From an uncultured Prevotellaceae bacterium (lineage in GTDB: Bacteria; Bacteroidota; Bacteroidia; Bacteroidales; Bacteroidaceae), in assembly GCA_946415365.1 (NCBI GenBank), contig CAMKSE010000021.1, positions 21,057-85,056 of the forward strand: 64,000 nucleotides of DNA, given 5' to 3'. Both the position numbers and the translations under genes were made by a program. The stretch's first letter is position 1, and the number at the start of each line of letters is the position of its first letter. Below are positions 44,247 through 52,360 of the stretch, in pieces. The notes under the pieces are model-generated. The model searched no databases, was not told where the DNA came from, and saw only the letters and a list, made by a program, of their open reading frames with translations.

Positions 44247-45818
44247 CTATCGTTTTTTTCCTGTTAGTGTGATAAGGGGGATAATCATCTCCTCCATGGA
44301 GATACCACCATGCTGGAAGGTGTCACGGTAGTATGACACGTAATAGTTGTAGTTGTTTGGGTAGGCGAAGAACGAGTCGCCGGTGGCAAAGACGTAGCTG
44401 GTAGAAATGTTGGGCATGGGAAGCAGGGCCTTCTGTGGTTCCTTGATGATGAAGAGGCTCTTGTCATCGTATGCCAGGTTCTTACCCAACTTGTAGCGCA
44501 GGTTGGTGTTGGTGTTCCTGTCACCAACGATTTTCACCGGCTGTGTACAACGGATGCTGCCGTGGTCGGTAGTCACGATAACCTTGTAGTCTGTCTGAGC
44601 CAGCAGTTTGAAGAAGTCAGAAATGACAGAGTGCAGGAACCAAGAGCGGGTGATACTACGGTAGGCACTCTCGTTATTGGCCAGTTCTCTGACCATCCTG
44701 GACTCTGTGCGGGCGTGGCTGAGCATGTCGATGAAGTTGAAAACCGCAACGTTCAGCTGGTTCTTTTCCATTCCTCTCCACTGCTGAAGGAATTTCTCCG
44801 CGTCGGCAGAGTTGTTGATCTTGTGGTAGGAGAAGGTTTCTTTCCGCCTGTATCGCTCCAGCTGTGTCTTGATGAACGGTTCCTCGTTCAAGTTCTTGCC
44901 TTCCTCCTCGTCCTCATCTACCCACAGATCCGGGAACATCTGTGCAATTTTATTGGGCATCAGGCCGCTGAAAATGGCGTTACGGGCATACTGTGTGGCG
45001 GTGGGCAGGATGCTGCAGTAGAGGTCTTCGTCGATGTCGAACTGTTCACTGAGTTCCTGTGCAAGGATACGCCACTGGTCGTAGCGGAAGTTGTCGAGCA
45101 CCACGAGAAACACCTTCTTGCCTTCATTCAGTAGAGGGAAAATCTTGGTCTTGAAAATCTCCGGGGAGAGTAGCGGACGGGCTGATGCGTCAGGGTGGTT
45201 GGGGGCGAGTGATGTCACCCAGTCGAGGTAGTGCTTCTTGATATACTTCGCAAACCCGTTGTTGGCGTCCTCTTTCTGCATCTTCAGCATCTCGGTCATG
45301 CTACTGTCGGTCGCACTGAGTTCCAACTCCCAGTGTACCAGCCGTTTGTATACGTCCACCCAGTCCTTCCAGTCCTGACAGTCAAGAATCTGCATGGCAA
45401 TTTGCTGGAAGTTCTGCTGGTACTGACTCTGTGTGACCTCTGTCTCTATCTCACGGCGGTGGATGTTCTTCTTCAGTGCCAGAAGTATTTGGTTGGGGTT
45501 GACGGGCTTGATAAGGTAGTCGGCTATCTTCTGTCCGATAGCCTGCTCCATAAGGTGCTCCTCTTCACTCTTGGTGACCATGACCACAGGCAGCGACGGC
45601 TGGAGCTCCTTTATTTTCTGAAGCGTCTCGAGTCCGCTGAGGCCCGGCATCTGCTCGTCGAGCAGCACAAGGTCGAAGTTACGCTCACGGCACTGGTCTA
45701 TGGCGTCGGTGCCGTTTGATACGGTCACGACCTCATAGCCTTTTTTCTCCAAAAACAACTGATGAGCCTTCAACTGCTCTATCTCGTCGTCCACCCACAA
45801 TAATAATCCGTTTGTCAT
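44247..45818 (-). CDS. porX: Type IX secretion regulator PorX (response regulator with PglZ domain)
   Basis: A 523-residue protein. The N-terminal receiver has the acidic pair LLWVDDEIEQ and the phosphoacceptor in VLLDEQMPGLSG (about residue 54). A helical linker is followed by a PglZ-type phosphatase domain with FLVVLDNFRYDQWRIL and VIVTTDHGSIRCTQPVKI, the metal-binding core. PorX, working with the PorY kinase, regulates type IX secretion in Porphyromonas. It precedes tsaE and follows porW, as in other Bacteroidetes. The presence of a type IX tail on the C10 protease in this window makes the link functional. Confidence 0.93.
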   Translation of the reverse strand: MTNGLLLWVDDEIEQLKAHQLFLEKKGYEVVTVSNGTDAIDQCRERNFDLVLLDEQMPGLSGLETLQKIKELQPSLPVVMVTKSEEEHLMEQAIGQKIADYLIKPVNPNQILLALKKNIHRREIETEVTQSQYQQNFQQIAMQILDCQDWKDWVDVYKRLVHWELELSATDSSMTEMLKMQKEDANNGFAKYIKKHYLDWVTSLAPNHPDASARPLLSPEIFKTKIFPLLNEGKKVFLVVLDNFRYDQWRILAQELSEQFDIDEDLYCSILPTATQYARNAIFSGLMPNKIAQMFPDLWVDEDEEEGKNLNEEPFIKTQLERYRRKETFSYHKINNSADAEKFLQQWRGMEKNQLNVAVFNFIDMLSHARTESRMVRELANNESAYRSITRSWFLHSVISDFFKLLAQTDYKVIVTTDHGSIRCTQPVKIVGDRNTNTNLRYKLGKNLAYDDKSLFIIKEPQKALLPMPNISTSYVFATGDSFFAYPNNYNYYVSYYRDTFQHGGISMEEMIIPLITLTGKKR

Positions 45819-45830
45819 CTATGTTGTTAT

Positions 45831-48800
45831 TTACCAGAAGTCATCTCCGAAGTCGAAGTCCTGAACCTTCGGCTGTGGCTTGTTCTGCGGGAACAGTTCG
45901 TCTTCCTCCTCTTCCTCTTCCGTTTCCTCACCGGCATCCGTCTCTGGGCCGCCAACATCCTCCGGGTCTGGCATCACGTAGCCCTCAGGCACCGACAGTA
46001 ACTGCTCCTCACTGATCTCGAGCGGTATGAACGTATCCTCGTAGAACTGCTGATATTCGTCGTAACTGACGCGAGTGCCGAGGAAGGGTAGGTTGGTGTC
46101 GCTGACAATCAGGCTTCTGCAGCCCCTGACACGTTCTTTCATGGCGTCGTCGGCATACAGCTGCCGTGCGTACTGCAGGGCTTCGTCGTAGTTGAGGAAT
46201 CCTCTGATGAGCATGCGGCGTAGGCCGTGATCCTCGTCAATCTGTATGTCGAAGTTTCTCACGAGGAAATTCGTAAAGTTATACCGGGCCATGTTGTATA
46301 GCAACTGGTTCTCGTTGACCGAGTCGGGCTCGTAGGCAAGGATAAAGAGGAAGTTCTGGTCGCGGCGGGTGTCGAGCGTATCCTGACGGGTAGAGTCTTG
46401 GGTGAGGGTGATATCCCGTCGTGACCATACGTCGCCGATGTCGAACTTTCCGCCATACAGCCCACGACCTTCGTTCACACCCTTGATGATCATACCTGCC
46501 ATGCTGCTGACTTCGCTGTTGGGGAATCGCTCTATCACCTCTTTCATCCGACTGACACAACTGTCTCCGTCGCCATCGTTCAGAAGACTCAGACCTTCGA
46601 TGAAGAGGAACTTGTCACGGTTCTCACCCAGAGGGAATCGTGTCTCAGACAGACGGGCATTGGCTCTCACCATGTCGTAGCGGTCGTTCTTGAAACTGTC
46701 GTAGGTGGCGGCGTAGAGCGAGTCCTCGATATGCTCTCCGAACCTGGCGTTCTCTTCATAATAGGGATCTGTAAGTAGGATGGTCCATTCACTCTCGGGG
46801 AATGATGCCTTCAGCCTGTCAATACAGGAGTCGGCCTTTGCCGTTCTCCCTTGCCGGGAGTAGAGCAGGAACAGGTGGTACCAGGCTTCGTCGAGGTGCT
46901 CGTAGTCGTCGTAGTTGTCTGTCAGTCGTATTAGGTGCCGTTCGCTGAGCGTGAGGTTCTCAAGCTTGTCCTTGAAGATGACGCCCGCATGGAACAGACC
47001 GTCTTTAATGATGTTGTGGCATCCCGCTTTCTGCTCATCGGTGAACGGTATCTGAGCCAGATAGTATTCACGGTTGTGCGGGTCGTTGGCAAGGGTGTCT
47101 TCGGTGGCGGCGTCAGGAGATGTAAGTAATGAGTCTGCCGTCAGGAAGTCGCTGGCGAGTGAGTCCATACGGGCAACGTCCTCAGGATTCTCGGGTAGAC
47201 CACCCTTTTGATAAGCGGAGGTGGGGCTGTCGGAGTCTTCTGAGTTGTCGGAGTCTTCCGAGTTGTCCGTGTCATCATGGTCTTCGGGCTCCTGACTGCT
47301 CACCACCGTTAGGTTCATGCGCTGCCAGTTGTCTTTGTTCTCACGCCTTCCCCATTGTTGCTGGAAGGTGGTTTTTCCCTGGTTGACGGCCATGGGATTG
47401 TAGAAATACCACTGTCCGTTTCCCTGGGCAGCAGGGAGAGTAGGGGTTGTAGGATTGTTAGGGAGGTTAGGGTTGGCGCCCTGTTGTTTTTGCAGTTCCT
47501 GCTGCAACTCTTCGGCCTCTGCGTCAAGACGGGCCTCGAGTTCTTCTTTCTCTTTTTGCTTCAGGGCCTCTATCACACGGTCGATCGCTGCAAGGCGGTC
47601 TGCCTCGGGCATCTCCGATAGCTTCAGGAGCGAGTCCTGTAGGTGGACGGCCTCTGTGTAGGGGGCTAGCTCGTCGAGTATCTTTGACCGTGCCGACAGT
47701 TCCTCATAGTCACTTCTGTCCTGGTCAAGGAGTCCGATGGCCTCGCCATAGCAGCGCTGGGCGTCACCGTATCTCTCCATATCCCAGTACAGGTTGCCGA
47801 GGGTGAGCAGCAGCACACCTTTCTCTACACCGTTTCTGACCGACTCTTTATTGCCTTTCTCGTAGGCACCGATGGCTTGCATGGTATCCTTCTGAATGAG
47901 GTAGATGTTGCCGATGGCATAGTATACCTGGTCGAGGTATTCCTTGTTGTTGTCTGAGGCGGCCATGCGCTTCAGCCGGCTGATCATCTGCCGTCCGTTG
48001 CTCTCTGCCATCACTTCTGTCTGGGCGATGCGGGCATTGAACTCCATCTCGTAAGGTGGATGACATCCTACCACTTTCCGGAAGGCTTGGTATGCTTGTT
48101 CACGGTTCCCCAGCAGATTTTGGATCTGTCCCATCAGGAACCACTCTCTGGCTCGTTGTATGCTGCGACGCTCGTGGCTGATGACTTTCCGAAGATAGGG
48201 CACGGCCTTCTCGTAATCTCCTTCACGGATATAGTAGTTGGCGTAGGTGTAGTCCCAGTCCTTGACGGTCCGGTAGTCCATAGAGTCACGGCTCATCTTG
48301 CGTATAACGTCTTCTGCATCGTAGATCCAGCCGAGTTCGGTGTAGCACTTGGCCAGCCAGGCCCGGGCCAGTCCGCTTTGCATCGGCTGGGTCTGGTAGA
48401 GCCGTGTCATATATGAGAAGGTGGTTGCTGCCTCGTCGAAGGCTCCTTTCTGGAACTGCGCCTTTCCCAACAGCATCCAGGCTTTCCATAGGAACGGATT
48501 GTATTCCTTCCGGTTCAGCCACTCTCTGTCGCGGGCGGTCTTCCGTTTGCTGCTCTTCCATTCGGGCTTCGCCTTGATGCTGTGCAGACGGATGGCCTTC
48601 TCGCTCTTCTCGATAGCCCGGTCGTAGTTGCTCTTGCCCAACTCCTTACTCTGCTTGTTGCCCACCATATAGAGGGGGAGTGTCTCGGTGAAGTTGTCCT
48701 TGTTGCCTTTTTCCTTCTCCAGATTGCCGTCGATGAAGGCCTGAGAACCATTATAGTAGATGTTATAACGGGCTGTGAAGGCATGTAGCCAACGGTTCCG

Positions 48801-49070
48801 GGCTGTGTTCTTATGGGTGTTACAGGCGGTGAAGAAGGAGAGAAGGAGTAAGGAGAGAAGGAGTAAAGACACGGTCTTGGTGGCAGAGGATCCTTTCTTC
48901 TTCTCTTCCATCAGACAATGCAGCTTGCACGATTCGTCTTGGGCAGCCGTGCATGTAGAGCAATCGTGTCCCTGCTCGACAGTGTCCTTCCCCTTGTCGA
49001 ACAGATTGGCTACTGCGGCTACTACGCCCAGCGCTACGATCATTCCTATGCAGACCAACGCGAAACTCAT
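45831..49070 (-). CDS. porW: Type IX secretion lipoprotein PorW/SprE, possibly fused to a CxxC membrane protein
   Basis: A 1079-residue TPR lipoprotein. The part from MEEKKKGSSATKTVSLLLL, then FFTACNTHKNTARNRWLHAF and ARYNIYYNGSQAFIDG, looks like a normal PorW start with a lipobox FFTAC, so translation from ATG 48911 would give a 1026-residue protein. The reading frame, however, is open upstream to 49070 and adds a membrane segment plus HDCSTCTAAQDESCKLHC, which resembles a separate small Bacteroidetes membrane protein often encoded next to this gene. TPR repeats fill the middle, and an acidic repeat DNSEDSDNSEDSD sits near residue 605. PorW connects the T9SS core to its modification complex. 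The start overlaps aroA (ATGA). Confidence 0.8.
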   Translation of the reverse strand: MSFALVCIGMIVALGVVAAVANLFDKGKDTVEQGHDCSTCTAAQDESCKLHCLMEEKKKGSSATKTVSLLLLSLLLLSFFTACNTHKNTARNRWLHAFTARYNIYYNGSQAFIDGNLEKEKGNKDNFTETLPLYMVGNKQSKELGKSNYDRAIEKSEKAIRLHSIKAKPEWKSSKRKTARDREWLNRKEYNPFLWKAWMLLGKAQFQKGAFDEAATTFSYMTRLYQTQPMQSGLARAWLAKCYTELGWIYDAEDVIRKMSRDSMDYRTVKDWDYTYANYYIREGDYEKAVPYLRKVISHERRSIQRAREWFLMGQIQNLLGNREQAYQAFRKVVGCHPPYEMEFNARIAQTEVMAESNGRQMISRLKRMAASDNNKEYLDQVYYAIGNIYLIQKDTMQAIGAYEKGNKESVRNGVEKGVLLLTLGNLYWDMERYGDAQRCYGEAIGLLDQDRSDYEELSARSKILDELAPYTEAVHLQDSLLKLSEMPEADRLAAIDRVIEALKQKEKEELEARLDAEAEELQQELQKQQGANPNLPNNPTTPTLPAAQGNGQWYFYNPMAVNQGKTTFQQQWGRRENKDNWQRMNLTVVSSQEPEDHDDTDNSEDSDNSEDSDSPTSAYQKGGLPENPEDVARMDSLASDFLTADSLLTSPDAATEDTLANDPHNREYYLAQIPFTDEQKAGCHNIIKDGLFHAGVIFKDKLENLTLSERHLIRLTDNYDDYEHLDEAWYHLFLLYSRQGRTAKADSCIDRLKASFPESEWTILLTDPYYEENARFGEHIEDSLYAATYDSFKNDRYDMVRANARLSETRFPLGENRDKFLFIEGLSLLNDGDGDSCVSRMKEVIERFPNSEVSSMAGMIIKGVNEGRGLYGGKFDIGDVWSRRDITLTQDSTRQDTLDTRRDQNFLFILAYEPDSVNENQLLYNMARYNFTNFLVRNFDIQIDEDHGLRRMLIRGFLNYDEALQYARQLYADDAMKERVRGCRSLIVSDTNLPFLGTRVSYDEYQQFYEDTFIPLEISEEQLLSVPEGYVMPDPEDVGGPETDAGEETEEEEEEDELFPQNKPQPKVQDFDFGDDFW
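47230..47265 (-). repeat. 18-nt tandem repeat coding for Asn-Ser-Glu-Asp-Ser-Asp in porW
   Basis: Two near-identical 18-base copies at 47230-47247 and 47248-47265 differ at one base. The 18-base unit is two 9-base units and encodes NSEDSD. The copies sit in an acidic linker (DDTDNSEDSDNSEDSDSP). Confidence 0.75.
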
Positions 49071-50323
49071 CCCTCCTGTTTTATCTCAAATCCAGCTTTG
49101 ATCAGGTCGTTCCAAAAGTGCGGGTATGACTTCGTCACCACGTGGGGATTGTTGATCAGCAGTCCCGGCTGTTTCAGAGCGAATGGCGCAAAGGCGAGGG
49201 CCATACGGTGATCCTCGTAAGTGTCGATGCCCTCGTCTGTAGATGGCTCGCAACGCTCACCGTCCCAGAACAGCTCACTGTCATGGCGGCTTTTGATGAC
49301 GTACCCCAGTTTCCTCACCTCTTTCTTCAGGGCTTCAATGCGGTCGGTCTCCTTGATCTTCAGCGTCGACAGTCCGGTGAAGTGGAAAGGTATGTCCTTG
49401 GCCAGACAGGTAACGACGAATGTCTGTGCCAGGTCGGGGGAGTTGACGAAATCGTATTCCAGCTTTGGTACGCAGTGTCCGCTGCGCTTCAGTGTGACCG
49501 TCTGTGGCACGCCTTCCTTCTTGGTCTCAAAAATGGTTTTTACACCGAGCAGACTGAAGATATAACGTGTCACGGAGTCGCCCTGCTTCGAACCGTTGGT
49601 CAGTCCTGTCAGCCTGATGGTTGCCTCTGGGTCGTCACTGATGGCCACCATCTCATGCCAGTAGCTGGCCGAACTCCAGTCGTTCTCGATAAAGTAACCC
49701 CTGTCCTTGTAGGGTTGTGGGTCAACGGTGATGGTGTCAACGGCCGTCCATTCGGCGCGGGCTCCGAACTCTCTCATCATCCAGAGTGTCAGGTCGATAT
49801 ACGGGCGGGAGATGATATCGCCTGTCAGACGGAGCGTGAGGCCTTTCTTCAGCATCGGACCGATCATCAGCAAGGCAGAGATATACTGTGAACTGATATT
49901 TCCGAGAATCTCCAACATGCCACCCTCCAGCGGCTTACCCGTGATGCGGAGGGGGGGAAAGCCAGCCTCTCCGGCATATTCGATCTCTGCGCCCAGTTTC
50001 AGGAGTGCGTCAACCAGCACTCCGATGGGACGGTGCCTCATCCGCTCCGTACCTGTCAGGATATGGGTGCCGCGCATCACACTCAGATAGGCGGTCATGA
50101 ATCGCATGGCCGTTCCTGCTGCCTTGATATCGATTGTCTCCGGCATATAGCGGAGGGCGTTTATGATCACTTCGGTGTCGTCACAGTCACTAAGGTTCTG
50201 TGGCAGAGTCCTGCCACCGCTGAGGGCATAGATGATAAGAGCACGGTTGGAAATACTCTTCGAGGCTGGCAGTTCGATGATTGTGTCAAGGTGCTGCGGA
50301 GCCGTAAGTCTATATGATGTCAT
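49067..50323 (-). CDS. aroA: 3-phosphoshikimate 1-carboxyvinyltransferase (EPSP synthase)
   Basis: A 418-residue enzyme of the shikimate pathway. The N terminus has LPASKSISNRALII, then GTAMRFMTAYLS and GTERMRHRPIGVLVDAL, which bind shikimate-3-phosphate and phosphoenolpyruvate; later DWSSASYWHEM and LKIKETDRIEALKKEVRKLG and the EDHRMALAFA block are conserved. It makes EPSP for aromatic amino acid synthesis. It is the first gene of the aroA-porW-porX-tsaE group, coupled to the next by an ATGA overlap. A TACATTTG box (minus strand, 50355-50362) lies about 32 bases upstream. Confidence 0.94.
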   Translation of the reverse strand: MTSYRLTAPQHLDTIIELPASKSISNRALIIYALSGGRTLPQNLSDCDDTEVIINALRYMPETIDIKAAGTAMRFMTAYLSVMRGTHILTGTERMRHRPIGVLVDALLKLGAEIEYAGEAGFPPLRITGKPLEGGMLEILGNISSQYISALLMIGPMLKKGLTLRLTGDIISRPYIDLTLWMMREFGARAEWTAVDTITVDPQPYKDRGYFIENDWSSASYWHEMVAISDDPEATIRLTGLTNGSKQGDSVTRYIFSLLGVKTIFETKKEGVPQTVTLKRSGHCVPKLEYDFVNSPDLAQTFVVTCLAKDIPFHFTGLSTLKIKETDRIEALKKEVRKLGYVIKSRHDSELFWDGERCEPSTDEGIDTYEDHRMALAFAPFALKQPGLLINNPHVVTKSYPHFWNDLIKAGFEIKQEG

Positions 50324-50432
50324 TATTTAAATCTTTTATTATCTTAAGAACGTGCAAATGTACACATTATTATTCGGATAAGCAAAAAACATCAGTAAAA
50401 AACGTTGTTTTTGGAAAAAAGTTCCTCTAAAA

Positions 50433-50464
50433 TTTGGATATTCCGAAAAAACTGTGTACTTTTG
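50433..50464 (+). promoter_or_regulatory. Consensus promoter of tRNA-Pro
   Basis: TTTG (50433-50436), a 20-base spacer and TACTTTTG (50457-50464) match the Bacteroidetes promoter, ending 45 bases before the tRNA. Confidence 0.75.
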
Positions 50465-50509
50465 CACCCGCATTCGACAAATGACAGGTCGGTGCCAAGC
50501 AAAAAGGAT

Positions 50510-50582
50510 CGGGATTTAGCGCAGTTGGTAGCGCACACGTCTGGGGGGCGCGAGGTCGCTGGTTCGAGTCCAGTAATCCCGA
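50510..50582 (+). tRNA. tRNA-Pro (anticodon GGG)
   Basis: A 73-base cloverleaf. Acceptor stem CGGGATT/AATCCCG with discriminator A; D arm GCGC..GCGC around AGTTGGTA; anticodon loop CTGGGGG (anticodon GGG); T arm GCTGG/CCAGT around TTCGAGT. The anticodon stem CACGT/GCGCG has an A-C mismatch at its second pair and a T-G pair at the bottom. CCA is not encoded. Confidence 0.9.
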
Positions 50583-50590
50583 CAACAAAA

Positions 50591-50625
50591 AGAATGAAGG
50601 TGCTGAATTTCAGCACCTTCATTCT
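50591..50625. terminator. Bidirectional terminator after tRNA-Pro
   Basis: A 17-bp perfect stem (50591-50607 with 50609-50625) is followed by TTTT on the plus strand and preceded by AAAA (TTTTT on the minus strand). It ends the tRNA unit and the convergent folE operon. Confidence 0.85.
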
Positions 50626-50641
50626 TTTCTAGCCCTATGGA

Positions 50642-51214
50642 TTAATCATCTGGATTACGCTTGTAGTGGAACTCCTGGATATTCGGGTTCGTACCAAGGT
50701 CGCCTTCGATGACCGTTGTGTTGATCAACTTCTGGTTGTAGCTCTTACGCATGGGACCGATGCGCAGGAGGAAGTCGTTGAAGTTGGCGGTGGGGATGAC
50801 GAGTCCGTAGAGTCCGAAACCGACGCGTGTGCCCTCTGTCTTGACATTGTTGTAGATGTAGGCGGTGCGGAAGAACGTGTGGTTGAAGATCTCCAGACGG
50901 TTGTACTTGTCGAATGCCTCTCTCCATTCCTTGCCGACCTTGGTGGAGTCGGCCGTGGTGAAGATGAAGCCGATGTTGTGTACGAAGTCATCGATCTGGT
51001 CACCACGGATACTGTCGTTCATCTCCATACACTGCATGATGTTGTCGTTCATCTCATCCCTCATCTCCTGGTCTGTTGGCTTGGTGAGGAAGGCGATGAT
51101 CAGCAACACCACGACAATCGCTGCAAAGATGAGAAACTTGCCGAGGCAACTGTGTAGGAACATTTTTCCTAATGACTCATTGGTTCTGTAGTTTGAATTT
51201 GGTGTCTGGTTCAT
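50642..51214 (-). CDS. Hypothetical single-pass membrane protein after folE
   Basis: A 190-residue protein with one transmembrane helix at about residues 26-45 (FLIFAAIVVVLLIIAFL) and an outer or periplasmic domain of about 140 residues (EMRDEMNDNIMQCMEMND, then YNRLEIFNHTFFRTAYIYNN, GLYGLVIPTANFNDFLLR). No family was recognised. It begins seven bases after folE and is the last gene of the DUF1599-tpiA-SPOR-folE operon, ending next to a strong terminator. Lack of a signal peptide cleavage site suggests a membrane anchor. Confidence 0.65.
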   Translation of the reverse strand: MNQTPNSNYRTNESLGKMFLHSCLGKFLIFAAIVVVLLIIAFLTKPTDQEMRDEMNDNIMQCMEMNDSIRGDQIDDFVHNIGFIFTTADSTKVGKEWREAFDKYNRLEIFNHTFFRTAYIYNNVKTEGTRVGFGLYGLVIPTANFNDFLLRIGPMRKSYNQKLINTTVIEGDLGTNPNIQEFHYKRNPDD

Positions 51215-51221
51215 TGGGTTA

Positions 51222-51818
51222 CTAAATTTGATTGTTATGTATTAAGTTCATGAATTCCTGCCGGGTCTTGGCCTGATTGAAGGCACCGCTGAAGTCGCTC
51301 GTGGTAGTGATGCTGTTCTGCTTCTCAATGCCACGCATCTGCATGCACATGTGCCGGGCTTCGATGACCACCATCACGCCGAGGGGCTTGAGGGTATCCT
51401 GGATACAGTCCTTGATCTGCTGGGTCATACGCTCCTGCACTTGCAGCCGATGGGCGAAGATGTCAACGACACGGGCAATCTTGGAGAGTCCGGTGATATA
51501 TCCGTTGGGGATATAAGCCACGTGGGCCTTGCCGTAGAAGGGGAGCATGTGATGCTCGCAGAGGGAGAAGAAGTCGATGTCCTTCACGATGACCATCTGA
51601 GAGTAGTCCTCCTTGAAAAGGGCGTCGGTGAGCACCTTATGGGCATTCATCTCATAACCTCTGGTGAGCGTCTGCATGGCCTTGGCCACTCGCATGGGCG
51701 TCTTCAGAAGGCCCTCGCGCTCCGGGTCCTCACCCAGAAGCGTAAGAATCTCCTTGTAGTGCTTGGCAAGCGCGTCAAGCCCTTCGCGATAGGGTTGCAT
51801 CTCTGTTTCCTGACTCAT
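51222..51818 (-). CDS. folE: GTP cyclohydrolase I FolE
   Basis: A 198-residue enzyme. The zinc and catalytic residues are in [20 protein letters not shown] and the third zinc Cys in [34 protein letters not shown] is the family signature. It makes dihydroneopterin triphosphate from GTP, the first step of folate synthesis. Its ATG overlaps the stop of the SPOR gene (ATGA). Length is normal. Confidence 0.95.
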   Translation of the reverse strand: MSQETEMQPYREGLDALAKHYKEILTLLGEDPEREGLLKTPMRVAKAMQTLTRGYEMNAHKVLTDALFKEDYSQMVIVKDIDFFSLCEHHMLPFYGKAHVAYIPNGYITGLSKIARVVDIFAHRLQVQERMTQQIKDCIQDTLKPLGVMVVIEARHMCMQMRGIEKQNSITTTSDFSGAFNQAKTRQEFMNLIHNNQI

Positions 51819-52360
51819 GGATAAAAAACGGTTATTTTCCCTTTCACGATCACTGCTGACATATAGCCCAGCTGCTTCACCTTGTTCAGTACCTCATGGG
51901 CCTCCTCATAAGTACGGTAGTTGCCTATACGGCACACCCATCTTGGGGAGTAGAAATGCACGTAGACTGGTTCGTATGGGAAGAGTGTCTTCATCTCCTC
52001 ACCTGTCCGTTCTGCTCTCAGCCTGTCGTTGCGGGAATTGCCACCGGCAAACACCTGCACGCGGAAACCATTGGCCTTCTGACCTTTCATGACCTTTTTG
52101 TGAGGGTCGAGAGAGGTGGTGTCAGGGGTCATGTCATCGTTCGGCGTGGGTGTGGTGACGGTTTGCGACGGACTGACGCTACGGGAGGGGGCTGACGTGG
52201 TGGGCGTGTTCACCAACTGGTCGATGCTCTTGTCCTGTGTGATGGTCACCTTGCCTTCTCCCGCCTTGCTCTGCTGCAACTGCTCGGTGAAGGTAGTCTG
52301 TGCGCTGGCTGCCAGACAGCAGCCGGCACACAGTGTTAGGATAAGTGCAAGTCTTCTCAC
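51815..52360 (-). CDS. SPOR-domain periplasmic protein
   Basis: A 181-residue exported protein with a signal peptide ending near AASAQ. A Thr/Ser/Pro-rich linker ([19 protein letters not shown]) precedes a SPOR domain at about residues 95-180 ([40 protein letters not shown]). SPOR domains bind denuded glycan strands of septal peptidoglycan, so a cell-division role is possible. It sits between the TpiA fusion and folE with ATGA overlaps on both sides. The same order occurs in Bacteroides. Confidence 0.85.
   Translation of the reverse strand: MRRLALILTLCAGCCLAASAQTTFTEQLQQSKAGEGKVTITQDKSIDQLVNTPTTSAPSRSVSPSQTVTTPTPNDDMTPDTTSLDPHKKVMKGQKANGFRVQVFAGGNSRNDRLRAERTGEEMKTLFPYEPVYVHFYSPRWVCRIGNYRTYEEAHEVLNKVKQLGYMSAVIVKGKITVFYP

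Noticed and set aside
44562..45134. 190-codon plus-strand frame antisense to porX
   Set aside because: Shadow of a conserved gene with no signals of its own.
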